Assembly: GCA_020881915.1 (NCBI GenBank)
Contig: JAJFPB010000009.1
Coordinates: forward strand, 992,001-1,056,000
Source of the DNA: Paramyrothecium sp. XJ0827
Taxonomy: Eukaryota > Ascomycota > Sordariomycetes > Hypocreales > Stachybotryaceae
DNA: 64,000 nucleotides
Direction of reading: 5' to 3'
Shown: positions 1 through 12,420 of the stretch, piece by piece
Layout of the letters: each line of letters begins with the position of its first letter
Position numbering within the stretch: position 1 is the first letter of the stretch
The notes under the pieces: generated by a model
What the model saw: the letters and a program-made list of their open reading frames with translations, nothing else
What the model was told of the DNA's origin: nothing
Database searches by the model: none
Made by a program: the position numbers and the translations under genes

Positions 1-853
1 TGGTAACTTAGTAGAGGCCGGGAAATCTCATCAAACACCACGTCACACAGATTTTTTTGTGTCAAGAGTCGGCGCCACACCTGTTTGAAGACGTAAAACG
101 AGAATAATTTTTCAGTACAAAAAGATAGGGAAGGGCCGCGCGCTTTCCATCTCGGATACTTCCCACTCACTGCTTGCTTTTGCCGATAAAACAAAGCCTT
201 GTGAAAGTGTCTCAGTTACTTGCTCAACGACCGGCAACGACAAATCACTGCAGGCGTCCGTGAGACATCGCCACGGCATCGCTTTGCATTTTTGTAATGT
301 TGCAGCCGCAGGTGTCGCTTCAATTCAAAGACATCTGGTGAATGAGGTGGCCACGTCGCCATCGGCATCTTGGTATTACGCAGCCAAGAGGCCGAGAGAG
401 CTGGCCCAAGCCCGAGGCAGTATGGGCATGTTTCCTCTCTGTGGGTGTCACACAATCCCTGGAAATGATGCCAAATCCGGTGTCTCATTGCCCTCTCCCA
501 CAATTTCTCATGGTCGCGTCGAGAAAATAGCTCTTGCTCCACCGTGCCATCCATCTATCGCTGTAAAAGTGCACAATATGAGTCCAGGATCATGACACAT
601 GGCTAAGGCAAGGACTTGCGAGAAGCAAATGCAATCAGCCACGAGCTGTCAAGCATTAATCGAGTCATGTGAGATCGTTCCTCCTTCGAGTCTAAATCTT
701 GCTACCACTAACGTTAAAGTCCTTGTATCCACTAGTCTCGACTTATTGCTCACATACCTTCTCCTGGTCCGGACTTGTAGATTCTGCCTTCAAAAACGAT
801 TGACATTATGAGGACTTTTCATCTATTCACCTTCCATTTTACATTGTTTGACC
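1..853. other. Intergenic, no gene seen
   Basis: Only short overlapping frames on both strands with no recognisable family. The last part is presumably the promoter and 5' leader of the MFS pump that follows. No clear TATA box or RNA gene is visible. Confidence 0.5.
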
Positions 854-2792
854 ATGCCTGAAGCTGCCTCATCTGCCGCAGCAGTGAAAATGCGCGCAAT
901 TTCCGTGTCAGAGTCAACGCCTGAGACAGAGCCCCCAAAGAGCTCTCATACAGACCCGGTGGACACAACAAGGCTTTGCAGACCTGCACAGGCCTGTAAC
1001 CAAGATGAAAGGACGAGTTCCATCGGCACCAGAACGTACTTTGCCGTATTCACTGTCTGCCTCGTATACTTTGCACAGTTGGTCAACCTCGTAGGCGCAG
1101 GAGCAGTACGGCATCTTTATCCAAGCTACATGATGCAACACTCCACTAATACGTCAAGCAGCAAACACAAGCGATTGCAAAGTTCTTCGGGGGCTCTTCA
1201 CATGCTGTGTGGATTAGTTCACCGCTCGCGATCTCCACCGTTGTATTGAGCCCCATCGTGTCCCAAGCATCGGATTACTGGGGTCGCCGATGGCCTCTTG
1301 TTGGCCTTACGTTATTCGGTGGAATCGGCTCCCTCATCGTTGCCAGAGCAGACTCAATGGGCATGGTCATCGCCGGGTTCACTCTCGCAGGTCTCTCATA
1401 TGGCGCGCAGCCCCTCCTCCATGTCATCACTTCTGAGATCATTCCTCGAAAGCATCGATCCATCGGCCAAGCTGCGATCCTTTTGTCTAATGCACTGGGA
1501 GGCATTTCGGCACTTCTCATTGGAGGTGCTCTAAGCCAGAGGCCCAAGGCTGACCTTGCGTCGTTTCGCATTTTCTGGTACATGACGGCCGCCATCTTCC
1601 TTCTTGCAGTCGTTCTTACAATGTTCTTGTATCATCCCCCTGCCACACAAAGGGAGATGGGACTCAAGCCGAAGGATAAGCTGAAACGCTTAGACTGGGG
1701 AGGATACGCTCTGTTGACAATCTCGTTAGTCCTGATTTGTGTTGGCCTCTCATGGTCCGAAAATCCCTTTCCCTGGTCAGATCCACACGTTGCTGTGGCT
1801 TTCAGCTTGGGAATCGTCGCTCTCATGGCCCTATGTGCCTACGAAATCTTCTTGAAGACCGACGGCATGTTTCATCACGGCTTGTTCAAGAACAGGAACT
1901 TTCCCATCACTCTGGCATGTTTGTTTTGCGAAGGGCTGGCCTTCTTTGCAGCCAACCAATACTTCTCATTCGAGATGGGCGTTCTGTACGAGAAAGATCA
2001 ATTGTTGGTGGGTGTGCGGTACTCCATTCCCCTGGCCATTTCCATTGTGGCGGCGTTGTCCGCCGGAGCTTACTGTTCAATCACTAGAAGGGTGCGTTGG
2101 ATCACCGTAGTGGCCTTCGTCTTCTTCGTGGGATTCTTCGTGGGTATGGCTGTGCTGCATCCCGAGCACAATACCGCGCCTTGGGGTGTATCCGTTCTCC
2201 TCGGCATGGGGTTGGGCTTCTCTTTGTGTGCACTCGTCACAGCAGCTCAACTCTCGACGCCGCCGGAGCTGATTGCGACAGCCACGGGCCTGGTCATCAG
2301 CGTTCGCTCACTGGGAGGATCTATTGGCCTTGCGATATGTAAGTGCGACCAACATCTGGCTGTATACATCGCCACTGATGAAGAAGTAGACAATACCTTG
2401 TTTACACGGCGAATGAACCGCATGGCGCAAGACATTAGCTCGACCGCCCTCAGTCGGGGCTTAGACCCTGCGAATGTGGAGAAATTTGTCAAGTCGTTCT
2501 TGTCGCATGACGAAGGACGTATGTCCGTCATATCAGGAGTCTCCCCAAGGTTAATCCAGGAGGCCGCTGATGCCGCCCTCGGCACGTATGCGGCAGCTTT
2601 TAGGAACGTCTGGATCACGGCAGGGTGCTTCGCCGCATTGGCCGCCATCTGTACGTAATCATTGCATGCTCAAATCTAACATCTACTGACCCGTGAATTC
2701 ACCCAGTTGCCATATTCTTAGAAGACCAGAAAGACGAGTTCAGTATGCATATTGATGCCAACATCCGCCGGCAGGACATGGAGATGAAGTGA
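854..2792 (+). CDS. MFS efflux pump, TRI12 (trichothecene efflux pump) type, 14 TM
   Basis: Plasma-membrane drug/toxin:H+ antiporter of the fungal TRI12-like DHA2 group; the substrate is unknown. Exons read 854-1105, 1159-2338, 2390-2650 and 2707-2792 (592 aa). The first intron (53 bp) has a CTAAT branch; an acceptor 3 bp later (1161) is also possible. A 51-bp intron at 2339-2389 is easily missed because it is in frame and stop-free; removing it restores the family stretch GLAIYNTLF. Residues 1-57 are a hydrophilic cytosolic tail, then about 14 hydrophobic segments. The motif SDYWGRRW near residue 120 is the loop 2-3 signature. The ATG at 854 is the first in frame (the frame extends upstream only through a TTG). 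There are no toxin biosynthetic genes next to it, so a role in self-protection is not implied. Confidence 0.9.
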
Positions 2793-4085
2793 AGACGACA
2801 CAAGCTTCCATCATGAAACGGAGAAAACAAAATATTTGCTATACACGTATATAAGCAGCCTACTTTGTGTCATATTGATATCTAGACTGAGTGGTGCAGC
2901 AGGCATATTCTCCTATTTTACTCATCAGTACGCAACCAGACCAGAGGGTGGACGTTTCTACAGCAAACCCTTAGAGGATGTTCATACATAATTCTGCAGC
3001 CCTACAATTGCGCTAATTTAGATTTGGTGGCCTCAGTTAGCGGCAAGCTAGGAGGAAGCTCCTTGCTGAAGGCCTAAGTTAGGGCCCGTGTCTCCATCCG
3101 CCACTTTGTGGTCTCATCATTCTTCCGAACGCACCGAACAATAACCTAGGCACCGTTGCTTTTGATGATACAAGTGGGGGCCCAGGCCCGAGTCTCCAGG
3201 TTTAGGCTCAAGTTTATGGGCTGCATTCTCGACGAATGAGCCCTTGTTTGCAGAATCACCTCGCGCCAAACACCGGGATTTGTGAACCAGGCCGAGACAG
3301 TCGGGGACTGAAGGGTATTTCTCAGGGACCCGCCTCCACCTTTTCCCATGGCTCTGTGGCGGACGTAATGACTTGAATGTGCCGGACGTTCTCATCAGGG
3401 CAGATCACTCATTGGCAGATCACTCACTCGTTGCCCCGTCCGCTTAGACTTTAGTCGTCCTCGTGCGGCAAGAACTTTGAGCCTAACGAAGGCCCTGTTT
3501 AGCCAGACAAACTTAGGGTCGTGTTATGAAGGTAAATTATGGTCGCCCACGTTCCAGTACTGGAGCTTGACGTGGAAGTCACGTTGTGGAAGGTCAGGAA
3601 TTGGTCTCCTGAGAATTGTGCCAACTTGATGAGAAGCACGCAAACTTTCACACGTTCATGCCTGCAGTTTTTTCTACCTCCTGATGCCTAGACGCACACT
3701 GCGGTCAGTGTGAATGGTCTTACTGTCTTTGTCTCTGCCGACGACGCGCCGCTTCCTCTCCCCCCTCAGCAAGCAAGACATCGTGCTCGGTCGCTGAGCA
3801 GTCGCCTGAGACACTGATCATTCCATGTCTCATTCGCCCTTCGGAGAAAAAGATCATATGTAATGGTCAAGCGGGCCTCGTAGACGTTGGTCTACGACGT
3901 TGACACTCGAGTGACTCCACAAAGCCCAGCGTCCCGGCTCACCTGCCATACATGAGTGACTGGGTCTGCAAGCGCCCATCTCCTTGGATTACTGCCCGAT
4001 CCCATCGATAACAGAACACATACTTGGTGCTCTCCTTCATTTTTGTACGTCTTGGCGGACCACGCCTCCTGTACCGAGGGACGAG
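2793..4085. other. Intergenic, no gene seen
   Basis: About 1.3 kb with only short frames on both strands. No family, RNA gene or repeat was recognised. The right end is the upstream region of the rhodopsin-like gene. Confidence 0.5.
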
Positions 4086-5401
4086 ATGCAGATCGCCAAG
4101 GAAGCCGTCCCCGCCATAATAAGCCTCAGCGTGTTTACAGCATTGTCACTTATCATCGTTTGTTTGCGATTATACACGCGATTGATCTTGGTGAAGAATC
4201 CGGGGGCTGACGATGTGCTAATTGTTGGATCTCTGGTGAGTCCTATTCCCGATCACGCGATCGGCTCTGTTGACATTGACAAGTCTTCAAGCTCTGTGCG
4301 ATCGGCTTCTTTATTACCATCATTTTCCGTAAGTCGCCAGGCCTCGTCAGTATTCTCTTGTCATTATCAATACTAATCGTCCCCAGAGATTAAATATGGC
4401 CTCGGACGAATTGTCATGTTTCAAGAACTCGAGAACTTCTTGAAGGTACGTTTTCTGGTCTGCACGATGGTGAAAGCACAACCATTTGACACTTGCAAAA
4501 GGCCCTTTGGGGAACGATACCTCTATATAATGCCTCGCTTTCCATGTGCAAACTCTCCATCACCCTTCAGTACTACCGCGTATTCCGAACGGCAACGATG
4601 CAAAAGATACTCAAGGCCATCATTGTGCTCCTGATCATATACAGCTTCTGGGCCGTTCTTGGAACCGTACTGACATGCGTTCCGGTCGACAAATGGTGGA
4701 GCCCGACCCGAGAAGGAACATGCATAGATCGGAACGCTGTGACATATGTGAACGCGGGCATCAACATATTTTCGGACATAGTCCTGGTGGCACTTCCAAT
4801 TCCACTTCTCCACAAGCTGCAAATCCCAAGAAAGCAAAAGCTCATTCTAGTCGGAGTCTTTGCGTGCGGCGCATTGGCGTGTGCAATGAGCATCATTCGG
4901 ATACATTCGCTTTACCAAATCGGCGTTGCGCCTCCAGCGAAACAGTCTCGTAAGTTAGACCCCGGGCCTTCTGAGAATCGTGGAGCTGCTAACATGAATG
5001 AAGTTGAGGGAGTCAACATCGCCATCTGGTCTGGGATAGAGATACATGTCGGTATTATGTGCGCATCCGTCCCTTCACTGAAGGCCCTTGGCGTCCGCAT
5101 TATTCCCAAGCTTCTTCTTTCCAACCTCTACGCTCGCAGCAGGACCCCTGGTGGTGGTCGATACATCAAACAAAAGAACACGAGTGGTGAGGACAGCGGC
5201 CACCCGTCTCGAATCGCTGGCGTCTCATCTACAGAAACCGCGACATCCGCCAAAGCTCAAATCACCATCGAGCAAAGTTTCGAAATGAGCACTATCCGAG
5301 CAGAAGAGACGGATCAGAGTAGAAGGGGCAGGCCCGGACAAGAAAGTGGACTGGAAGTGAGCTGTTACGCACCAGGCGTGCCGAAAAATGAAGAAGTATG
5401 A
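4086..5401 (+). CDS. Seven-TM rhodopsin-domain membrane protein (SAT20/PTH11-related fungal family)
   Basis: Integral membrane protein of the large fungal rhodopsin-domain family, whose members are mostly of unknown function (some PTH11-like members sense surfaces). Exons: 4086-4235, 4292-4328, 4387-4445, 4502-4949 and 5004-5401 (363 aa). Joining them gives the family blocks GADDVLIVGSL, KYGLGR, FQELENFLKALWGT and LYNASLSMCKLS in order. The fourth intron (54 bp, with a CTAAC branch 8 bp before the acceptor) is in frame and without stops. There is no CFEM domain at the N-terminus. The C-terminal 100 residues are polar and charged, presumably cytosolic. The start at 4086 is chosen because the frame upstream has no ATG. 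Ligand and partner cannot be told from sequence. Confidence 0.85.
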
Positions 5402-6181
5402 CACAAACCACATACGTGTATATCACTCAACCTGCAATGTTCAAATAAGTAATTATATGCATTGGTCTATCCAAGCCATTCATGAAAAGGCAACCATTCA
5501 TCTTGACCTCCGCGTACTCTGTCGAGACTCAGGCGACGACCTATGCAAGCTGTAGCCCTATACCTTTTCTTCGATGTCTATTTAGGGTAAGGAAGTTCTC
5601 CTATGGGGTCTCAGATGCGCCGAGTGGGTGGGTGAAGATTGCTCCATCCTTGATTTGGTGATGGAACGTAGTCTTCACGAAAGATGACACCGCATATTCC
5701 GGTGTGGAACGATGTAGCTTTGCGAGTTTGTAGACGATCCTCGACGAAATGCCAGCCTTTCTGATTCAGAGGTTGACATCAATAGTTTCCAGCAATAAAC
5801 AGCGAGTTAAGACGCAAGAACCAAGTGTTTATTCTTGCCTAGTCTGAGAATTTCCTGGTCCTGGAATTCAGAATGGTCTCTGAAGCCGGTTCTCATCAAA
5901 TAACACCGCGTATGAGCTGATGTGTTTCATGGCTTCATCAAGTCGAAGCAGAAGTTTATCTTCCCTTGATGCGCGTTCCTAAATACGAAATAATGGCAGC
6001 CAAGCCTGAATAGCCGATTCCAGGATGTATGGAAACGACGCTGCAGATCTAACATTCTGCTCATCATCCTTGCCAGTCTCGATCTCGGACTCCATGGACA
6101 GCGACAAGGCCGTAAAAATGTTATCTCGCAAACTGTATTGATGCTTGGCTCGACCTCGTCCGGGTCCGCAGGGTTACTAGT
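5402..6181. other. Intergenic with a possible decayed coding region
   Basis: 780 bp between converging genes. On the minus strand, from about 6177 down to 5620, there are consecutive open, amino-acid-like stretches in one frame interrupted by TAG and TGA stops and then a shifted frame. This looks like a degraded gene (see findings). The parent family is not identified. Confidence 0.35.
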
Positions 6182-7149
6182 CTATCGGATCTCTTGTTTC
6201 CACTCACTCCCAGTCCTTTGTACAAATTGCTCGTAGTGCGAGGGTGTTCTCCCTAGCAATTCAATCTGATCCTGATACTCAGCATCGGTCATGCCGTATC
6301 CTTCGGCTTCGAAACACTCGTACATCAATCTCACGTCCCTTCCCCACTGGGCATTGACCCTTCCTTCAAACAGCTTCTCTACAGCCTGAAACCCCTCTGT
6401 ATCACTCGCTAAATAATTAATCTTGGTGCCCAGGGCCTCCGACCACAACGCAGCCACATCACGATTTGTGTCCCTCTGGAGTCTTCCAATCATAATCTTC
6501 TAGCTCGCCCATCGTTTTCTGTCATCCTTCAGGGCGTTCGTAATAGCCAAGGCAATGTCTTGCGTGTCAACTCTGCTAACACCCTTGGTCCCGAGTGGCT
6601 CGTCGAATAAGCCGTTATCCAGCATGCTTGGCTTAGCTCGCAGGTCGTTATCGTAGAAAAGGGTAGGACCAATAATAGTCCAACTGAACCCTCCCGGTTG
6701 TTCTCGTAGCAAGGAACGATATTCTAGCTTGGCCTCGATGATATGCTTGACAAGCATGTGTGCTGATGAATTGTTCCGGAGTCCGCCTGCACAGATCGCG
6801 TCAAGACCAAAGTGGCCATTGGCCGAGACGTAGACAAGATGTTTGACGGTTCCAGCGTGCTTGGCTGCGTCGAATAGGTTCAGCGTCACCATAAGTTCAT
6901 TCTCTCCTTGGAGACAAATAACGACGGCTGTGACACTATGCTGTCTGAATACGTCCTCGGTGAACTTTGGGTCCTGAACATTTCCCTTCACAACTTGGAC
7001 CTGGCCCTCTGAGGATTCAGGGAGTTGAAGACGATCCGGGTTCGAGGTTAGAAGAACAAGTCTGGGTCTGGACGGCTGAGACAAGAGCAGAGGAACAGTC
7101 GTTGACCGATATGACCGGTAGGTCCGGTAATCAGATAGGTGGGTGACAT
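6182..7149 (-). pseudogene. NmrA-like NAD(P)-binding protein, disabled
   Basis: The reading starts at ATG 7149 with MSPTYLITGPTGHIG, the N-terminal Rossmann motif of the NmrA/HSCARG family (NAD(P)H sensors and quinone-oxidoreductase-like proteins). Immediately after this, near 7111, the frame shifts by one base. The downstream frame continues as VPLLLSQPSRPRLVLL and runs through the family body to 6503. There an in-frame TAG (6500-6502) falls where relatives usually read through a W-A-x-K-K-I-M-I-G-like segment. The same frame then resumes and ends at the stop at 6182. No intron fits either lesion. Without them the product would be about 320 aa, normal for the family. Two independent lesions argue for a true pseudogene rather than a sequencing error. 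Confidence 0.8.
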
Positions 7150-7583
7150 GGAAAATAGTTTTGTTGGTCGTCGATGTACTACGATTTCTGAAACCTCGAC
7201 CAAATGTGTGTGTTGTCTGTGTGTATGAGCGTCCAGATATATTCTCATTTGTCTCTCTGTGGAGGCCTGAGCTGGCAAATAGCTGTGTAGATCCAATGGA
7301 ATAGTACAGTCAATTGAAAAACCCGATCTTTGCTCTAATCAAAGGTGCAACATGGGCGCACAAAAAGCTGTACTGCACATCCACCCGAATGCGAGATGTT
7401 GTTACTTGTAAGAGGGGCACTCTCTACAGGGTAGTTTGTTTAGGAACATGGCGCCACCGCAAACCTGAAGCTGATTCGTCAATTGCATCCCCGCCTTTCT
7501 CCTCTCGAGAGCTGACTGCATCAACTGCTTACCAATTGCTCACTTCAACTCATCCGCAACCGGCCGAGTGAAGAGCTGCGACT
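7150..7583. other. Divergent upstream region, no gene seen
   Basis: 434 bp between the dead NmrA gene and the following plus-strand gene. It serves as upstream region for both; nothing else was recognised. Confidence 0.5.
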
Positions 7584-8310
7584 ATGGGCATCCTGCGTAC
7601 GACCATTTACACCGGCTTGCTTGCCACCACCGGCTCAGCGGCGTACCTGGCCGCCCGGAACCCTGTCATCGCGCCCCTTGGCCCATCCGATTCATTGTGG
7701 AGGTCCAGCCTCTACAGGCGCTACAACCCCTCGGCCAACCCTGCCACCCAGGATGTATGCGTGAAGCGCATTCCTCTGAGCAAGGTCCGCCCCGAGCTCC
7801 TTCAGAAGGAGGGTGATCTGGCGCTCGAGTTTTGCCGTGGCGTGTGGAGCGGCCTCGGTAAGCAAGAAATGAACGCACAGTTGCCCCCTCTCACTGACCC
7901 ACTACGCAGGCTTCACGATACAGCGGAAGTACTTGGAGATGAAGTGGAAGGGGCCCGAAACGGCTCAGCAGCTGTGGTCCAAGGAACAGCTGGCGGAAAG
8001 CAAGTATGAAACTGGCACGTGTATCACAGACCACTTTGAGGTTGTGGAGCGAACCCCAAACACCATCACCGTTCGTTGCGGTGACTCCCCCAGGAACCAA
8101 AGCTTACGAGGCTCCGATGGACTCTTCTCCATCAGCGCCGTCGTCGACAAGGAGAGAGAAGAGGTCGAGCTCAGGCTCCGCAGTTGCCTATTCTCTAGCC
8201 AAGGCAGCGTCCCGGGTCACAAGGGCCCCATGCCACCGTGGATGGATGAACTGCATCAGTGGTACGCAAGGATCTGGTCGGAAACAGGATCTTGGAAGCT
8301 CTTGAAATAG
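7584..8310 (+). CDS. Conserved fungal protein of unknown function, N-terminally anchored
   Basis: Exons 7584-7857 and 7910-8310 (52-bp intron, CTGAC branch) give 224 aa. Residues 1-27 form a short hydrophobic segment that could be a membrane anchor or mitochondrial/ER signal. The rest is soluble, with conserved-looking blocks such as NPATQDVCVKRIPL, LALEFCRGVWSGLG and ITVRCGD. I recognise this as a protein widespread in ascomycetes but know no function for it. The intron join restores GLGFTIQRKYLE. It stands alone, with its start codon about 430 bp from the NmrA pseudogene start. Confidence 0.8.
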
Positions 8311-8438
8311 TTACATAATGTTCAAAAGTGCAAATAGCCAAGGTGAGGCTGTGCCTCTTCTTTGGGCCAGCCGACCTGTGCTTCGATCACGCCATCCGGA
8401 CCAGCCGACGTCAACCTCAATTATTAATGTCCTCCCTT

Positions 8439-10069
8439 TCAGAGCAAGTTCACCGGCCCAACTTCAACCCAGTCAAGCTCCGTCAAGCTGCCGCCTGGAC
8501 GTGTCTCTGTCGTGGGGCTCAAGCGTACTTCCACAATGTTGGTGTTCCTCCAAAAGAAGCATCGATAAAGATCTGCGCGTTGAAGACGTCCAGCCATGGT
8601 CCCTTCCCCCGTGATCTGATCATCGTCCCAGCAATTTCGGAGTACCCTGATTACACAAGTGATGTCGGTGCCAATATGAGCCCCTGCCAATGCTTTTGGA
8701 GAGGGTGTCTGCCACCGGCCTTCGTCTTGTGCTGTTGCTTGCTGGATGTCTCCATCCTCGTCTTGCCATAATACGACCGGGGTCGTCCCGTAGCTCCGCT
8801 CTGACAGATTCCACAAGAAATCCGCAAAATTGTGGCCTTTGGGAAGAGCTATGTCTGGGAATCCTAAGGAACATCAGCGCTGGAAGGTCTGGAAGAAATA
8901 TCTTGTGGCTTCGGCATCTTACCCTTTGATGTCCACGCATCTTGTGCAGGATCAGTACTGTCTTCGGGGCCTTTGTTGTTCAACAAGCCTACACTTCCTC
9001 GAAATACTTTAATCTTTCTTTCTTCATCTTGATAGAGCACCGCAATCGCACCAAACTCCACATCGCGGTCGTCATCCGAGAGAGGCATCATGGCCAGTTT
9101 TGTTCCTTGTAATGCCGATATTTTCAGGGACTTGGGCGCAGTGAACGTCGTGTTGCCGGTTCTGCATTCCTCGCGGCGTGATGTGATTGATAGATCACCG
9201 TCAGTGGCCTGGAAACCCCTGATCGGCCCGTATGCACCGACAGCGCTTCCGGAGGCTATGGTCAGGTTCCTGTTGTTGATGGCCTTATCCTCGGTGAAGC
9301 CTTGGGGCACGTCTTCCACCTGCGTATCATATTGCCAACCTTTGATCATTGACTGTGAGTCTGTATACATCAAACTGATCAAGTCGTTTGTACTGGAAAG
9401 CTGCAACTGGGGATTCTTTTCGATTTCGAGCGGTGAATCAAGCTGCTTAGGAAAGTGCCATTCGCTTTGGGAATTATCTCCAGGAACAAAAGCAAAAACG
9501 TCTTGTTCCCGCGAAACGTATCGAGGACGCCCGTCTGGTGACAGAAAGGCTAGGAGAACCTCGAGGCGTCCAGAGTCCTCCCACATCAAGGGCGCTGCCG
9601 CTAATGGTGATTTTGCCGCTATCGATTTCAAGGTGTGCAGCGCTGTAGGTATTGGGGATGTGGTTCTCGTCATCGTGGTCGACGAGCGAATGTTTGGCGT
9701 TGCTAGTCCTGACGGTGTGCTAGCGCTCTGAGCAGTTTCCGCAGTCCGCAATGCTCTCGAGCCGAAGACTCCTCCAAGGATTGCTCCGACGACAATGACA
9801 CTTGTCGCAATTCCTACAACAAGTAGAAACCGCCTCCTACGTCCAAGCTTTGGAAGAACTAGCAACCCATTCGGCTCATATTTTTTATATCGATCGGTTG
9901 CAGTAGCCAGCTCCGCTCTATTTGACGCATCACCCTCGTAGTAGTTCGTTCTTTTCGAGTTATCGTGGTAAAACGGCACAGCCTCAAGCGAAGGCTCAGG
10001 CACCGCAAAAAGTGTTGGGTTAGGCACAGGATGAAGGCCATCTAGAACGACTACCTCTGGCTCTGCCAC
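8439..10069 (-). CDS. Type II membrane protein with fungal fucose-specific-lectin-like beta-propeller
   Basis: Exons 10069-8923 and 8863-8439 (59-bp intron) give 523 aa. Residues 1-76 are polar; RRRR at 77-80 precedes one TM helix (about 81-103), so the large C-terminal part would be extracytosolic. After a Ser/Thr-rich stalk, the domain shows repeated blades of the form hydrophobic-x-h-h-(Y/W/F)-x-D-x-x-x-x-h: LISLMYTDSQSMIKGW, IAVLYQDEERKIKVF, PVVLWQDEDGDIQQA, RCFFWRNTNIVEVRL. This pattern is that of the fungal fucose-specific lectin fold, six-bladed in AAL. Whether sugar-binding residues are kept cannot be judged by eye. The frame change at the C-terminus is explained by the intron, which adds the last two blades. 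Confidence 0.7.
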
Positions 10070-12420
10070 AAGCGTCCAGGACTGCGACGGAACGGCCGTT
10101 TTCTTAGGAGGTTTTTATTCGCAAGAAAGGGGTTGAAGCCGCTGTCTCGCCCCAGAGTAGCTTCTTGGGCAAAGAAATCTAAGAAGACATCACGGTATCA
10201 GCGCAAGATGGCTGCATTTGGAAAGAGAAATATGCATACTGCTCAAGCAAACGATAATTAAGACTGAAACAAGGCCACGCTGTATTGCTCGATCAGGAAA
10301 CTTGACGCACACGCACCCATGCACGAACTCAGTGGGTGCGCGCGCCTACCCATGTTTTTCATCACCAATCAGCACCCAAATGCCATTTACAGGAATGATT
10401 TCCCTCAAACATTACTCAAATTATATACTTATATGCAAGGTTACTGTTCCAGCCCTGTAAGCCCACTGTCCTCGCGATGCTCTAGTAAGGCGACCCGTGG
10501 CAGTGCGCAACCCCCTGTCAGACTGACATCGGACCATATATCCGTCTTCTGAACTAAAATTTAGTTCACTTTCACTCGCAATTTACTCTCACTGAGAGGT
10601 GCAATGAGTTCAGTCAACTGAGGATGAGGTACACTGCGGGCATCGTCAGTCGTTGCCTGAAGCTGAAGTGGCCGAGCTCAGGCGTTGACTACCCTCTGGT
10701 CTTATATACGCACGTTACATCTTCGCATAAACCAGCCACCTTTAGGCGAGAAGTTTTTATCACTTGTAGGCAATGCTGGATGTGACGATAGAATTGGCAC
10801 AAGTTGTCTTAGCTTCCCCAATGCCCATCACACATTACAGTGTGCTGGAGCGAACAAACTTATGTGTTTCTTGACTAGACCTCGGCTTCGTCATCGAGGT
10901 AGGGGCCACGATTCTGTCGGCTTTGCAAAATTGTTAGAGTAATCCTTAGTTCTCGTCTTTTGAGAAGGCCGTGTCATGGTACTTGCAACACGTAGCTGCG
11001 CATCATCCCAAATATAGGGGGTCACAACATGTGAGAGGTCCACCCACGAGCTCATGTGTGTATCTCAGTCTTATTGATGGGAAATGAGAAAGAATGAGAG
11101 GTTGAGCTTCGCTCTGATCACAAAAGTGGTGAAAGAATTGAGCGGAGCGACCGTGCAGCACTCGGCTGAAGCATCCAGCCATGGTCCCAATGCATGTGAC
11201 TGAAGTCAAAGACCAAGTCGTGACCAGTGTCAGAGTTCTGGCAAGGGGGAAAAGTCCTAAATTTATTTCTCTTCGGTATAATCCAAATTGCAGCGCCTTG
11301 CTTTGAATCATCGTTATGATGTGTGGGTTAAACGCTACAAGAGCTTTAAGCTAATTACCCCTCCTACCTCTTCATCTTCCAGCAATGACACCAACAAGAT
11401 TATCTGTATAGCCAGAGGTGGTACTACTGTGATGATAGCTTGCGAGATATTTGCTCCTCGAACATGTACTCAATGCCTAATCCTTTGTCCCTCTACCTGG
11501 AGCTGAGTGGGGAATGCAGGAGCCATTCAAGGTTTAAGAACAGACCAAGTACGCTTTCACTCAAACCTCGCGCAGGACATCTTCAAAGGGACAAAGTGCT
11601 TTTGCTGGTGTTTGAAGGTGTTATTCAAGGCAGTTCCAAAAATGCCAAATGCACTGTGGCCAGCATACGAGGCCTTGTTGGTAGAAGACATGGGTCCAGA
11701 GACTGCACCGAGTTTGCCAGACGACACGATAAACACCACAAGCTAAGGAAAAAAATGCTCAGGGCCTGAGGCACATTGCTAAACTCATTAATAAAGATTT
11801 TTACAATCTAGATAATTCACTGTATGTCGTTAACAGAACACTTGCAATACTTGAGCCGTTTATTTGGGCATACACGGGGATTTGGTAGAACAAGTTGCGA
11901 TGGCCATAGCACCAAGGTTGAGTGAACTTTATGCCTGTGGCTGGAACAGTTCTAGAACAAATTCTAATAAGTTCAATGAATTTTGATTTTGCCATTAGTA
12001 TAGTCATTTGCAGACCTCAAAGTCAAATCACACTGCTGTAGCAACGGCTCGCCATTTAAATATAGCACAAAAATAGTTGGTAATGTCATTGCATTGCTGT
12101 ATGATGTTCAAACAAAGAAACTTCTGCGGCACGCTCTGCTCTGCACTAAAAGACACAAAGGAGCGGCTATTTCTGGGATACACTGGTTTGTTATCGGGCT
12201 TGGGCCTTTAACAGCTCACGCCTCAATGACATGACAACAAAGCATCCTTACTTCTCGACCATTCCACAGAATTGAGCCACGGGCAACTCCCACGTACGCA
12301 GCACGACTCCCTAGAATTTCAGCGTCTATAAGTATTTTGGGTTGATTTGCTCCCTTTCTCGCTTCTTCACAGCTTCACTATATCAAAGGCCCGAATAGAA
12401 ACACTGCCAACACTAGGAGA
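10070..12420. other. Gene-poor interval, no supported gene
   Basis: 2.35 kb with only short frames. On the minus strand around 11560-11740 a 60-residue stretch faintly resembles a piece of a short-chain dehydrogenase (SSGKLG...), but too little remains to call it. The last 100 bp are the F-box gene's leader. Confidence 0.45.

Noticed and set aside
11557..11769. SDR-like SSGKLG stretch on the minus strand
   Set aside because: Only about 40 residues, no cofactor motif and no clear Y-x3-K; too weak to call even as a relic.
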